A stretch of 64,000 bases of DNA. Origin: Curtobacterium ammoniigenes NBRC 101786. Lineage in GTDB: Bacteria > Actinomycetota > Actinomycetes > Actinomycetales > Microbacteriaceae. The DNA is taken from the NCBI RefSeq assembly GCF_001571045.1, contig NZ_BCSV01000001.1:186001-250000 (forward strand). Direction: 5' to 3'. How positions within the stretch are numbered: position 1 is the stretch's first letter; each line of letters begins with the position of its first letter. A program made the translations under genes and the position numbers. The notes below the pieces were generated by a model. The model was given only the letters and a program-made list of their open reading frames with translations. It made no database searches and was not told the origin of the DNA. Below, in pieces: positions 33,119-42,398 of the stretch.

Positions 33119-34873
33119 TTACGAACACGCTCGGTTGCTCAGACGCCAAATGACAACCGTTCGTCCGTCCGGACCCGATACCTGAGCGAGGTACCTGAAC
33201 CCGAGCGATTGCGCTGCGCGTATGAGATTGGCGGTGTTCGGGAGGGGGGTGAACTCGTTCGTCGAACCCTCTGACGTCAACAGCTCGCAGGAGCCCGCCG
33301 CGTCTCCGCGCGTGAGCCAGTGCTTGTATGAGGCTTCCGACGGCCCCTCGAGGAGCGGGTCTATCTGCGCCAACGGGCTGCCGTAATGGAGGCGCTTCTC
33401 GAGCGCCACTTGTACGGTGTTGACGTTGACGAAGTAGTCCCGGAATCCGAATGCCGCGCGGACAGGGCCCGGCTCCTTCTGCAGTATCGTGGCGATCTCG
33501 TTCGTCTCGTTCAGCCACGCCAATCCGGACCCGGCCGGGTCGCGCAAGTCCTGATTGTGCGGGTAGGCAGGATTGCCTTGCACCCCTCCGGTGAGCACAA
33601 CGGGCTCTATCGCAGGCAGAGCGAGGGTGGTTGTCGTAGAAAGCGGTGCGCCGGCGACGAAGGCGGGCATGATCAAAAGAAGTGCGACGCCCAAAACCGT
33701 CGCGGACCCCACGCCGCCGATAGTTCGGATAGCAGTGGCCGCGCGGGAGCTGGCCTCCGATCGCGCAACTCGAACAAACGACACCCAACCGGCCACGCCA
33801 AGAGCGAGCGCCGCCGGTTCCAGTGGAAGAGCGAATCCAAGGCCAGCATTCGGACTGCTCGCAAGCGCTGCGGAGCCGCCTAGAACGAGCGCAATTGCTG
33901 GAAAGTGTGCGGATTCAAGAAGAGTCAATACTCTCGAACGTTCAAAGCGACGTAGAGGTGTCAGCCAAACAATTGTGCCGGCGATGAGGCCGAGCGCGAC
34001 GAACAGCAATAGAGGTGCGTGAAAGTCGCTCGCATAATCATTAATCCAGGAGACGGCAGATAATCCAGAACGCTTATATTCGCCGCTTTGCTTCCCGTAA
34101 CCGAAGTTGAATAAATATTCGAAGACCATTGTGCCACTGCCGGCGAGCCATATTGCAGCAACAACGAGGGCGGTTACGCCTCCGATCACGAGGTTCCGTA
34201 AGCGTTGTCGACGTTGGTCTCTGCCAAGAGTCGCCTGGATTGCAAACGCGATGGCAAGAAACGGCACGAACGAGACCGTCATGGTCCGGGTGAGTGGCAT
34301 GAGCCCGAGGAGAATGCCCGTCGCGACCGACCAGCCAATCGAGCGTCCCTGCCTGCTGCGTGCGATCGTAATCAATGTGAGCGTCGTAACAGTTGCGGCA
34401 GGCGCGGCGAAAATGAACGTTCTCGAAAGCTCGATGAAGCCCGGGGAGACGGCCAAAAGGGCCGCCGCGAACAGCCCGGCCGCGGTGGAGGTGATTCGAC
34501 GTGAATAAAAGAAAAGCGCGATGATGAGGATTGCCGAAGAGCCAAGAATGACTCCGAATGCGCCGATGAAGTTCGTGCCGGTCACAATGAAACTCAACGA
34601 TGCGAGTGCGGTCACGACCGGGCTTTGAATGCTTGGCGCAAGGACGGCCTGAACCCAACCGGACAGACCGTCGCGCATCAACGAGTAATAGTCGTTCAGT
34701 GCGAGTCCGAAATAGCCCCACTCATCGATGTTCCGCGGTTGGCCGACCCGGTGGTCGAGGAGCCATACGGCATTGAGTGCAACCCAAGCAAGGACGCCGA
34801 GCGCGAGGACGCCGTAGACGACGAGTTCGGCGCGTCTCGGGCGTGAGGTGGCGAGAGTCGGCGATTGTGACAT
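33119..34873 (-). CDS. GT39/PMT-like membrane glycosyltransferase
   Basis: 584 residues from the ATG of MSQSPTLATS. About 11-12 helices in the first 440 residues with a short Asp/Glu loop (RVGQPRNIDEWGYFGLALNDYY) at the site where GT-C enzymes keep their catalytic acid, and a C-terminal extracytoplasmic domain of about 140 residues. A longer frame (to 35005) runs into the epimerase gene and lacks homology. The gene is AT-rich. A role in assembling a wall or capsule glycan is inference. Confidence 0.75.
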   Translation of the reverse strand: MSQSPTLATSRPRRAELVVYGVLALGVLAWVALNAVWLLDHRVGQPRNIDEWGYFGLALNDYYSLMRDGLSGWVQAVLAPSIQSPVVTALASLSFIVTGTNFIGAFGVILGSSAILIIALFFYSRRITSTAAGLFAAALLAVSPGFIELSRTFIFAAPAATVTTLTLITIARSRQGRSIGWSVATGILLGLMPLTRTMTVSFVPFLAIAFAIQATLGRDQRRQRLRNLVIGGVTALVVAAIWLAGSGTMVFEYLFNFGYGKQSGEYKRSGLSAVSWINDYASDFHAPLLLFVALGLIAGTIVWLTPLRRFERSRVLTLLESAHFPAIALVLGGSAALASSPNAGLGFALPLEPAALALGVAGWVSFVRVARSEASSRAATAIRTIGGVGSATVLGVALLLIMPAFVAGAPLSTTTTLALPAIEPVVLTGGVQGNPAYPHNQDLRDPAGSGLAWLNETNEIATILQKEPGPVRAAFGFRDYFVNVNTVQVALEKRLHYGSPLAQIDPLLEGPSEASYKHWLTRGDAAGSCELLTSEGSTNEFTPLPNTANLIRAAQSLGFRYLAQVSGPDGRTVVIWRLSNRACS

Positions 34874-34959
34874 ATGTTGTGTTCGATCGGCGTCTGTTCC
34901 TAGTTCTTGCACAGGTGACCGTCCGATCGATGCGTCTGGTTGATTGAGGGGGTTACGCG

Positions 34960-35991
34960 GTGGTTGATGGACTCGGGGTAGGAGTGGCTCCCGCGGTCTC
35001 GGCACCGCACGCGCTTCCGAGACCGATGGATCACGGGGCTCCCGGTTCTGCGCTTGTCCTCGGCGGTGCCGGCTTCATCGGGTCTGCCGTTGTCCGTGAC
35101 CTCGTCGCAAGCCGATGGAAGGTTACCGTGCTCTCGCGGACCGTCGCGCCGGAGGCCGAGTGGCTAGACAGCGTGCGCTTCGTCCACGGCGATGCCTCGG
35201 ACGCATCTGCCTACCCGACTTTGCTCGACGGGATCACGCACGTGGTCTTCGCGCTGACCGGTCTCCTCCCGCAACAGTCGAACAGTGCGCCACTCGCCGA
35301 CGTTGCTCATTCCTTGACCCCGCTGCTGCACCTGCTCGACGAACTGCGGAGTCGACCAACAATCCGCCTCGTGTTCTTGTCTTCTGGTGGAACCGTCTAC
35401 GGCAACCCGCGCACACTGCCGGTGCTTGAGGACCACCCGACCAACCCGCTCTCGTCCTACGGCATTCTCAAACTCACCGCCGAGAAGTACATCGGCATGT
35501 ACACCGAACTGTACGGCGTGGACGCGCGGGTCCTGCGAATCGCGAACGCCTACGGCCCGAGTCAACGAACAGGGCGTGGTCAGGGCGTTATCGGGGAGTT
35601 CGCTCGAGCCGTGGCGAACGGCGAGCCGCTCACCATATTCGGCGACGGTCTGTCAGTGCGCGACTACATCTACATCGACGATGTCGCTCGCGCGGTGACG
35701 TCGGCGATGCGGACCGGCGGCCCCCAGATCATGAATGTCGGCACCGGGGTCGGTACCTCCCTCTTGCAATTGCACCAACTGTTCGAAGATGTACTCGGTC
35801 GGTCGCTCGAGCTCCGTGCGCTGCCATCGCGCGGATTCGACGTTGCGTCGATCGTGCTCGACAGCGCAGCGTTGCATGCCTTGACAGGCCAACCGCCGAC
35901 CGACCTGCGAACGGGTTTGACATGGACCCTTCGCGCACAAGCGCGAGCTGCGCAGGACTCGGCCGCGGCCGTCGAGATCGCTGCCGGATGA
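34960..35991 (+). CDS. NAD-dependent epimerase/dehydratase
   Basis: 343 residues of extended SDR: nucleotide-binding LGGAGFIGSAVV near residues 34-45, catalytic VFLSSGGTVYG and SYGILKLTAEKY, then YGPSQRTGRGQGVIGEF and DGLSVRDYIYIDDVA. UDP- or dTDP-sugar 4-epimerases carry these blocks. GTG 34960 is the start given; ATG 35026 (MDHGAPG) is just before the fold and is a good alternative. The stop overlaps the ATG of the GT4 gene (ATGA), so the activated sugar it makes likely feeds that enzyme. Confidence 0.85.
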   Translation: MVDGLGVGVAPAVSAPHALPRPMDHGAPGSALVLGGAGFIGSAVVRDLVASRWKVTVLSRTVAPEAEWLDSVRFVHGDASDASAYPTLLDGITHVVFALTGLLPQQSNSAPLADVAHSLTPLLHLLDELRSRPTIRLVFLSSGGTVYGNPRTLPVLEDHPTNPLSSYGILKLTAEKYIGMYTELYGVDARVLRIANAYGPSQRTGRGQGVIGEFARAVANGEPLTIFGDGLSVRDYIYIDDVARAVTSAMRTGGPQIMNVGTGVGTSLLQLHQLFEDVLGRSLELRALPSRGFDVASIVLDSAALHALTGQPPTDLRTGLTWTLRAQARAAQDSAAAVEIAAG

Positions 35992-38033
35992 CGCTCGAAC
36001 GGTTGGGGTCGGGCCTGCGGCGCGCGCTCCGCGGCGGTCTCGCGGCACTATCGACGAGAACCACCGAATCCGCGGTACACGTCGGGATTCTCGACATGTC
36101 CGAGGAGATCGAGAGCATTCAGTTCACCGGCTGGGCTGAGAACCACAGTTCGGCCGTCGAGACAATCGTTCTGCGGGCCGAGGGCAAGCCGATCGCCGTC
36201 GCGGAGACCGGTCTGAGCACACCCAGCGTCGCTGCGAGTTCTGGGCTCACAACGCGCTCGGACTCGGGATGGAAGGCGCGGGTTCCGCGCTCGGTTCTCG
36301 GACCCGGGACGCATTCGATTTCGGTGCAGGCGGTTCTGCCCGGACGAGGCGTCGAAACAGTAGGCCCGGTTGAGGTCGAGATCGTTTCCGGCCCCTCGTT
36401 GGGGTTCATCGATCTTCCGCGGAACGGTGAGACGGTCGCCGGCAGTGTTGTGACCGTGCGCGGTTGGTTCCGCGCGACGAAAGGCTTCGATCGCGTCGAC
36501 CTTTATCTCGGCGACGCGTTCGCCGGTCGGGCCCGCATTCTCGCGAATCCACGTCCCGATCTCGCGGAGGTTATTCCTGACGTCGATGCGGGCATCTGTG
36601 GCTTTGAGGCATGGCTCGACGCGAAGGACTTGGACGGCGAGCTTGTGGTGCGGGCCGAGGCGGTCGGTCCCGGTATCAGGGTGCGATTCGCAGAGACTCG
36701 ATTCACGTTGGAGGCTGCACCCACCAGGGACGAACTTGAGCCGGGGGAACTGGAGCGTATCGACGTCCTCGCACACCGTGCTGTGGCTGCGTTCGGCCGC
36801 GCGGCGTCGCCAATCGAGCATTCGGAGCGTGAGGTCCTCGTCACGACGCATCATCTCGGAATCGGCGGCGGCCAACTGTGGCTGCACGAATTGATGCTCC
36901 GGATGTTGGAGCAGCCCGGCATCCGCTTCCGTGTGTTGAGCTCGGATGATGGGTCGCTCCGGGACGAGTTGGAAGCGCTGGGCGTGGAAGTCCAGGTCGT
37001 CGGGTATCCACCCACTTCCGGTTCTCAATATGAGCAATGGCTCCGGGGCATCGCGGGCGTGCTGGCTGACCGCCCGGTCGACATCGTCCTCTCGAACACG
37101 GCAGGTTCATTCTGGGGTGTCGACGCTGCCGACCGACTAGGCGTCCCGTCTGTCTGGGCCATCCATGAGAGCTTTTCGCCCGAACTCTTCATGGAAGTTG
37201 GTCTCGCGCCAAGGACCGATGCGCATGTGCGATCGCGATTCATGCACGCATTCGAGACTGCATCCGCAGTGGTCTTCGAAGCGGATTCGACGCTCGAGCT
37301 TTTCGATGAAGTGGTACGGCCGGGGCACGGCGTGCGCGTGGACTACGGTGTGGATCTCGCGGCTGTGGAGACAGCGAGATCATCCGCAGATGCCGAGCGG
37401 GCTCGTCGTACGGCTCGTATCTCGCCGAAGTCCTCCGTCCTGCTGTGCGTCGGCACGTACGAAGCGAGGAAAGCCCAGGCCCTCCTCACGGTTGCCTTCT
37501 CGCGGCTTGCGCCGGACTATCCGAACGCTGTTCTCGCCTTGGTCGGATACAACGGGACACCGTATGCGGAAGAAGTCGTCGAGCTTGTGCGCCAATTAGA
37601 CGTGCAAGAGAGCGTTGTATGCGTTCCGACGACCCCCGATATCTACGACTGGTACGCCTTAGCTGACGCATTCGTCCTCGCTTCGGACGTTGAGTCACTG
37701 CCCCGCTCGATGATCGAAGCGATGGCATTCGGCCTTCCGATCATCGGGACCGATGTGTTCGGCGTCGGGGAACTCGTCCACGATCGCGAGACCGGCATGT
37801 TGTTCGCGCCCTCGTCGCTCGCAGACGCAGAGCGGGCTTTGCGGCGGTTCCTCGACCTGGGGGCGGTCGAACGGCAGGAGATGGGCGACCGAGCGCAGGC
37901 CGTGGCTGAACTGACCCGCTCCTCGAAGGGCTATGCCACGACGTTCCGCGCGTTGATCGATGCACTCGTTGATGACCCGACGGTCGTCCCGTCCGACATC
38001 GTCGTGGACGGTGGAGTGCGAGCGCTTCTCTGA
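35988..38033 (+). CDS. GT4 glycosyltransferase with two N-terminal beta modules
   Basis: 681 residues. The first 35 are basic; about 36-125 (IQFTGWAENHSSAVETIVLRAEG...) and about 138-245 (NGETVAGSVVTVRGWFRATKG...) look like Ig-like or carbohydrate-binding beta sandwiches; about 278-680 is a GT-B fold family 4 enzyme with the EX7E motif ESLPRSMIE (about 569-577) and VGELVHDRETGMLF. The start is fixed by the ATGA overlap with the epimerase gene. It transfers a nucleotide-activated sugar to a growing glycan in the cytosol; the extra modules may hold the acceptor. Confidence 0.85.
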   Translation: MTLERLGSGLRRALRGGLAALSTRTTESAVHVGILDMSEEIESIQFTGWAENHSSAVETIVLRAEGKPIAVAETGLSTPSVAASSGLTTRSDSGWKARVPRSVLGPGTHSISVQAVLPGRGVETVGPVEVEIVSGPSLGFIDLPRNGETVAGSVVTVRGWFRATKGFDRVDLYLGDAFAGRARILANPRPDLAEVIPDVDAGICGFEAWLDAKDLDGELVVRAEAVGPGIRVRFAETRFTLEAAPTRDELEPGELERIDVLAHRAVAAFGRAASPIEHSEREVLVTTHHLGIGGGQLWLHELMLRMLEQPGIRFRVLSSDDGSLRDELEALGVEVQVVGYPPTSGSQYEQWLRGIAGVLADRPVDIVLSNTAGSFWGVDAADRLGVPSVWAIHESFSPELFMEVGLAPRTDAHVRSRFMHAFETASAVVFEADSTLELFDEVVRPGHGVRVDYGVDLAAVETARSSADAERARRTARISPKSSVLLCVGTYEARKAQALLTVAFSRLAPDYPNAVLALVGYNGTPYAEEVVELVRQLDVQESVVCVPTTPDIYDWYALADAFVLASDVESLPRSMIEAMAFGLPIIGTDVFGVGELVHDRETGMLFAPSSLADAERALRRFLDLGAVERQEMGDRAQAVAELTRSSKGYATTFRALIDALVDDPTVVPSDIVVDGGVRALL

Positions 38034-38049
38034 TCTGCGGGCGAGACCG

Positions 38050-39333
38050 TCACTCGGAAGTCTCGGCGAAGGCGGGCACGCTCAGTTCGGAGTCGGGCTC
38101 GCCGAGCAGCGTCGCGGTCGCAGCAAAGCGGTGCGAGCCGAGGTACCGCCACTCATCCTCGAGAGCGAAGGTCGCTGCGTCGCGCTGAATGGCAAGGTGC
38201 TCGCCGCGCTCATCCGACAGGAATGCGTGGACGAAGTGCTTCCCGTTCCCGAGAACGACCTTCGGAACGATGAATTGCACAGTCGCCGTGGTATCGAGCG
38301 GTGGGAGGGTGCTCCCGAGCCGGAGAGTGTCTGTGCCGTAGACGAGGTTTCCGACAGAATTTTCGATCAGAAACCCGCAGTTCCAGCGGTCGAGCCGAGT
38401 TTCGTTGGCGACCGAGACCGTAACCTCAATGGTCGCCCCCGGAGCGAGCAGGCCTGTGATCGGGGCGCCGCCGGACGTGAGACTTACTGCAGTCACCTCG
38501 CCCGGCGTTGGATTCTCTTCGGGAGCGGCGGCCTCAGCTTCAGCGACTCGGCGACCCTCCAAGATGTCCCGGAAGTTTTGCACGGCATCACGTGCGCTGC
38601 CGTAGAACTTGACTTCGCCGTCGCTCAACACCAGCGCCGTGTCACAGAGATCTTGGACCTGCCCAAGAGCATGCGAGACAAGAATGATCGTTCGTCCCTG
38701 CTGCTGGAATTCTCGGATCTTGTCGAGGCATTTCTTCTGGAACTGCTCGTCACCGACCGCGAGAACCTCGTCGACGAGCAAGATGTCTGGGTCGGTGTTG
38801 ATTGCAACCGCGAAGGCAAGCCGCACGTACATCCCTGAGGAATAGAACTTGACCTGCGTGTCGATGAAGTCGCCGATACCGGAGAACTGCAGAATCGCGT
38901 CGAATCGTCGCTCGACTTCTTCCCGGGGAATCCCGAGGACCGCCGCGTTGAGGAAGACGTTCTCGCGCCCCGTCAGATCCGGGTGCATGCCAGCGCCGAG
39001 TTCGATGAGCGCGGCGAGACGCCCTCTCCGCCGCACGGTGCCCGTCGTCGGCTCGAGGATGCCGCCAAGGATCTTGAGCAGCGTCGACTTGCCCGAGCCA
39101 TTCGGCCCGAGGAGGCCCACAGTTGAACCAGCGGATATGTCAATACTGACGCCGCGCAGGGCCCAGAAGTCTTCGCTATGGCGTCGGCCAGCGCGCCCCA
39201 GTGTGACGACGCGTTCCTTGAGCGAGTTGTCCTTCCGGATCGTGAAGCGCTTCTCGACGTCGCGCACACTCACAACGACCGGGGCGGTTCCGTCTGAGTC
39301 CAACGCCGGTTGTCCCTCGCTCTGCCCCTGCAC
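38050..39333 (-). CDS. Wzt/TagH-type polysaccharide ABC exporter ATPase
   Basis: 427 residues from GTG 39333. Walker A GPNGSGKST (about 76-84), YSSGMYVRLAFAVA signature (about 164-177), Walker B ILLVDEVLAVGDE. Residues about 295-427 form a Wzt-C-like beta domain, which in other systems binds the capped end of the polymer. An ATG at 39402 is in frame but lies inside a terminator hairpin and has no ribosome binding site. The expected membrane permease (Wzm/TagG) is not in the window. It faces the GT4 gene (17 bp between stops). Confidence 0.87.
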   Translation of the reverse strand: MQGQSEGQPALDSDGTAPVVVSVRDVEKRFTIRKDNSLKERVVTLGRAGRRHSEDFWALRGVSIDISAGSTVGLLGPNGSGKSTLLKILGGILEPTTGTVRRRGRLAALIELGAGMHPDLTGRENVFLNAAVLGIPREEVERRFDAILQFSGIGDFIDTQVKFYSSGMYVRLAFAVAINTDPDILLVDEVLAVGDEQFQKKCLDKIREFQQQGRTIILVSHALGQVQDLCDTALVLSDGEVKFYGSARDAVQNFRDILEGRRVAEAEAAAPEENPTPGEVTAVSLTSGGAPITGLLAPGATIEVTVSVANETRLDRWNCGFLIENSVGNLVYGTDTLRLGSTLPPLDTTATVQFIVPKVVLGNGKHFVHAFLSDERGEHLAIQRDAATFALEDEWRYLGSHRFAATATLLGEPDSELSVPAFAETSE

Positions 39334-39389
39334 ATCAGCGACCGTAACACGTGCAATGTCGCCGATTGTTCGCTCCTGAGAACGACGAC

Positions 39390-39416
39390 GGCCCCCGCGC
39401 ATTCCGCGCGAGGGCC
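39390..39416. terminator. Hairpin after the arabinofuranosidase gene
   Basis: 11-base arms with one mismatch (39390-39400 and 39406-39416) around ATTCC, 23 bp beyond the GH51 stop on the minus strand. It separates the arabinose genes from the Wzt-like gene. Confidence 0.7.
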
Positions 39417-39438
39417 GCCACCGTGAGTGCGCCGGAGC

Positions 39439-40980
39439 CTAGGCCTCGGTCACCTCGAGCTCCACGGCTGCCCAGGAGAGCGCGGGCATGGTGACGCGGA
39501 CGAGGCCGTCCTGTACGGCGACCCGGTCGAGCTTGGTTGGCGCGACGGCGTTCTGATCCTGCTCGGTGTTGACCGAGTTCCGGTTGCCGCCCTCGGGGAT
39601 CGTGAGGACCTCGGCTCGCGAGATCGACTTCGCGGTGAAGCCGTTTAGTGTGACGGTGACATCTGCGTCGTCGTCCAGCCCGCGGTTGGCGAGGAACACG
39701 GCGACGCGGCCCCGCTCGGCGTCGTACGTGACCGACGCGTCCACGACATCGGCGTCGCCGTACTGCGCGGACTCGAACCGGTCGCCGGTCGTCGCGGTGC
39801 GCAGGATCTGGCCCTTCGCCAGCTCGGCGACACGGGCGAACGGCCAGTAGATCGTCTGCCGCCACGCTGGCCCGTTCTCCTCGGCTCGGATCGGCGCAAT
39901 GACGTTGACGAGCTGTGCCTGATTCGCGATCGTGACGCGGTCACCGTGACGAAGCAGCGAGTTGAGATAGGTGCCGACGACGATCGCGTCGGTCACGTTG
40001 TACGTGTCCTCGATGAGTCGAGGGTGCTCCCGCCACTGCGCCTTCTGCTCGATGACGTGCAGCTGGTCGTCGGCGTCGCCGCGCTGCTGGTACCAGACGT
40101 TCCACTCGTCGAACGACAGGTTGACCTGCTTCGACGACGACTTCTTCGCCTTGACGGCGTCGACCGTGGCAATGACGGACTCGATGAAGTAGTCCATGTC
40201 GTTCGCGCTCGCGAGGAACGACCGGACATCGCCGTCGTGCTCCTGGTAGTAGGCGTGCAGCGAGATGTAGTCGACGACGTCATACGCGTGCGAGAGCACG
40301 GTGTACTCCCACTGACCGAACGTCGGCATGTGCGCGTTCGAGGAGCCGACCGCGATGAGCTCGATCGACGGATCCACGAGACGCATGGCCTTGCCGGCCT
40401 CCTGGGCGAGACGGCCGTATTCCTCGGCGGTCTTGTGGCCGATCTGCCACTCGCCGTCGAGTTCGTTGCCGAGATTCCAGACCTTGATGCCGAACGGATC
40501 CTTCGCGCCATTCGCGATCCGCTTATCCGACCAGGCCGTGCCGCCCGGGTGGTTCGCGTATTCGACGATCGCGCGAGCCTCCTCGACGCCCGCGGTGCCG
40601 AGGTTGATCGCCTCCTGCATCTCCACGCCGGCCTCGTTCGCCCAACCGGCGAACTCGTGCAGGCCGAACGCGTTCGTCTCGATGGTGTGCCAAGCGCCGT
40701 CGATACGACGGGGGCGCTGATCCACCGGGCCGATGCCGTCCTCCCAGCGGTAGCCGGAGACGAAGTTGCCGCCCGGATAGCGGACGATGCTCACGCCCAT
40801 CTCACGTGTGAGGTCGAGCACATCCCGTCGATAGCCGTGCTCGTCCGCCTGGGGGTGGCCGGGCTCGTAGATGCCGGTGTAGACGCACCGGCCCATGTGC
40901 TCGACGAACGATCCGAACAGGCGCCGGGGGACCGGCCCGATCGTGAACTCGCGGTCGACGGTAATCCGAGCGGTGGGCAT
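39439..40980 (-). CDS. GH51 alpha-L-arabinofuranosidase
   Basis: 513 residues. GSFVEHMGRCVYTGIYEP at 23-40, acid/base Glu173 in VWNLGNELDGEWQ, nucleophile Glu292 in SFDEWNVWY, and a C-terminal beta sandwich. It removes terminal L-arabinofuranose from arabino-oligosaccharides; with no signal peptide it acts in the cytosol on imported sugars. AAGGAG precedes the ATG. A palindrome at 41019-41032 in its promoter shares a 12-mer with the promoter of the neighbouring sugar importer. Confidence 0.94.
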   Translation of the reverse strand: MPTARITVDREFTIGPVPRRLFGSFVEHMGRCVYTGIYEPGHPQADEHGYRRDVLDLTREMGVSIVRYPGGNFVSGYRWEDGIGPVDQRPRRIDGAWHTIETNAFGLHEFAGWANEAGVEMQEAINLGTAGVEEARAIVEYANHPGGTAWSDKRIANGAKDPFGIKVWNLGNELDGEWQIGHKTAEEYGRLAQEAGKAMRLVDPSIELIAVGSSNAHMPTFGQWEYTVLSHAYDVVDYISLHAYYQEHDGDVRSFLASANDMDYFIESVIATVDAVKAKKSSSKQVNLSFDEWNVWYQQRGDADDQLHVIEQKAQWREHPRLIEDTYNVTDAIVVGTYLNSLLRHGDRVTIANQAQLVNVIAPIRAEENGPAWRQTIYWPFARVAELAKGQILRTATTGDRFESAQYGDADVVDASVTYDAERGRVAVFLANRGLDDDADVTVTLNGFTAKSISRAEVLTIPEGGNRNSVNTEQDQNAVAPTKLDRVAVQDGLVRVTMPALSWAAVELEVTEA

Positions 40981-41017
40981 GAAAGCACTCCTTCGTGTCG
41001 AGACAGGCGAGCGCATT

Positions 41018-41032
41018 CTTACATCGTTGTAA
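41018..41032 (-). promoter_or_regulatory. Operator TTACAACGATGTAA of the arabinofuranosidase gene
   Basis: On the minus strand TTACAACGATGTAA is a dyad (arms TTACA/TGTAA) about 40 bases upstream of the GH51 ATG. CAACGATGTAAG within it recurs exactly at 42275-42286. The LacI regulator between them (41081-42094) is the likely ligand. Confidence 0.65.
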
Positions 41033-41080
41033 CGGACCGTGCAACCAGCGGCTTCGCTGAACGGCTCGGGCGCATGCGGG

Positions 41081-42094
41081 TCAAGTCCGATCGGCAACGC
41101 TCTCGCGCTCGATGATCGTGTGCGGAATCACCGCGACGGTGGGAGGCGCGTCCCGCGTCTCGATACGCCGCTCCAGTGCGGTGAGTGCCGCGTCAGCGAC
41201 CGCCCACTTGTCGAACCGGACCGTCGTGAGTGCTGGCACGGTGTACGCGGCTTCGGCAATGTCGTCGAAACCGACGACCGACATGTCCTCGGGAATGCGG
41301 ATGCCGTGCGCGACGAGCGTGTGGATGACGCCGATCGCCATCGTGTCCGTGAAACAGAAGACGGCGTCGGGAACCTCCCGGGCCTCCGAGAGGAACCGGT
41401 CGAACTCGACGGCGGCGCACTCGGCGGTCCAGCGCCGGCAGATCACCCGCAGCGCGGGGTCGGGGGCGATGCCCGCGGCCGCGAGCGCCTGCTGGTAACC
41501 GTCCTCGCGCAGGAAGCTGGTCGCCGACTGGAACGCGTCGCTCGAGGCGCCGACGATCGCGATGCGTCGGTGGCCCCGCTTGAGGAGGTACGCGGTCATG
41601 TCGCGCGCAGCGCTGAGGCTGTCGACGTGGACCTGGTCGATGCCGGAGGGCTCGACCTCGCCGATGACGACCGTCGGAGGCAGTTCCACGTCTTCGGCGA
41701 CGGCGCTGCCAAGCAGCATGGTCGGGTTCAGCACCAGCCCGTCGACGAGGTGCGTGCGCGCGCGCGAGACGAGCTCCCGCTCCCGAAGCGGGTCGTTGCC
41801 GCTCTGCTCGAGCTGCACCGCCCAGCCGCGCTCATGCGCGAGCTCGACGAACCAGCGAGCGAGCTCCGCCGAGTAGGGCGTGCTGAGGTCCGGCAACGCG
41901 AGCGCGATGTTGCCGGAGCGGCCGTTGCGGAGGCCCCGCGCAGACATGTTCGGCACATAGTCGAGCTCCGCAAGAGCCGCTTCGACCCGCTGTCGCGTTT
42001 CGGGGCGGACCGGGATGACGCCGTTGATCACGTTCGAGACGGTCTTCGGCGAGACCCCGGCGAGGGTCGCGACGTCCCGGACCGTTGCGCGCAT
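41081..42094 (-). CDS. LacI-family regulator, probable arabinose-regulon repressor
   Basis: 337 residues. DNA-binding VRDVATLAGVSPKTVSNVING at 4-24 and hinge helix (about 45-58, NMSARGLRNG), then a periplasmic-binding-type effector domain ending FDDIAEAAYTVPALTTVRFDKW. The start ATG is fixed by the helix-turn-helix beginning at once. It sits between the GH51 gene and the divergent sugar importer whose promoters share a 12-mer, so it likely controls both in response to an arabinose-containing sugar. Confidence 0.9.
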   Translation of the reverse strand: MRATVRDVATLAGVSPKTVSNVINGVIPVRPETRQRVEAALAELDYVPNMSARGLRNGRSGNIALALPDLSTPYSAELARWFVELAHERGWAVQLEQSGNDPLRERELVSRARTHLVDGLVLNPTMLLGSAVAEDVELPPTVVIGEVEPSGIDQVHVDSLSAARDMTAYLLKRGHRRIAIVGASSDAFQSATSFLREDGYQQALAAAGIAPDPALRVICRRWTAECAAVEFDRFLSEAREVPDAVFCFTDTMAIGVIHTLVAHGIRIPEDMSVVGFDDIAEAAYTVPALTTVRFDKWAVADAALTALERRIETRDAPPTVAVIPHTIIERESVADRT

Positions 42095-42398
42095 GCAGGT
42101 GAGCCTAATGCCCGCCCTTCGCGGTGATGCCGTCGACTCGTCCCGACGCGGAGGCCGACTGCAGGCCGACTGCAGGCCGCTCCGCTCCCGGCCTTCCCGC
42201 CTCCGGCGCACGGCCCGTCCGCTTCGCGCACCACGGCGACACGCCTGCGACTCGGGGGTGTTGCGGACCGATTCCAACGATGTAAGGTCTCGCTCAACGA
42301 GGACCGACCTGCCAGTCAGAGGGTCCTTCCGGGTGCGATACCCGGGCACCACCAGCGGCGCCGCGACGATGCGCGCCGAACCGACGAGGAGGTCGAGG
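42095..42398. other. 304-bp divergent regulatory region between LacI and sugar importer
   Basis: No convincing gene. It holds two 11-bp tandem copies of GGCCGACTGCA (42153-42174), the shared operator at 42275-42286 and a TTGCGG -35-like hexamer at 42261-42266. GAGGAGG ends 7 bases before the importer ATG. Confidence 0.6.
42275..42286 (+). promoter_or_regulatory. Operator 12-mer CAACGATGTAAG of the sugar importer
   Basis: Identical to the core of the GH51 operator (41018-41029, other strand). Here one half of the dyad (TTACA) is replaced by TTC, so it is less symmetric. It lies about 113 bases upstream of the importer's first gene. Confidence 0.6.

Noticed and set aside
33119..35005. 628-codon version of the GT39-like gene
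   Set aside because: The extra 44 codons overlap the start of the divergent epimerase gene and code for a Pro/Arg-rich stretch without a membrane helix; ATG 34873 gives a normal start.
39334..39402. Longer N-terminus of the Wzt-like ATPase from ATG 39402
   Set aside because: The ATG lies within the terminator hairpin of the preceding gene and has no ribosome binding site.
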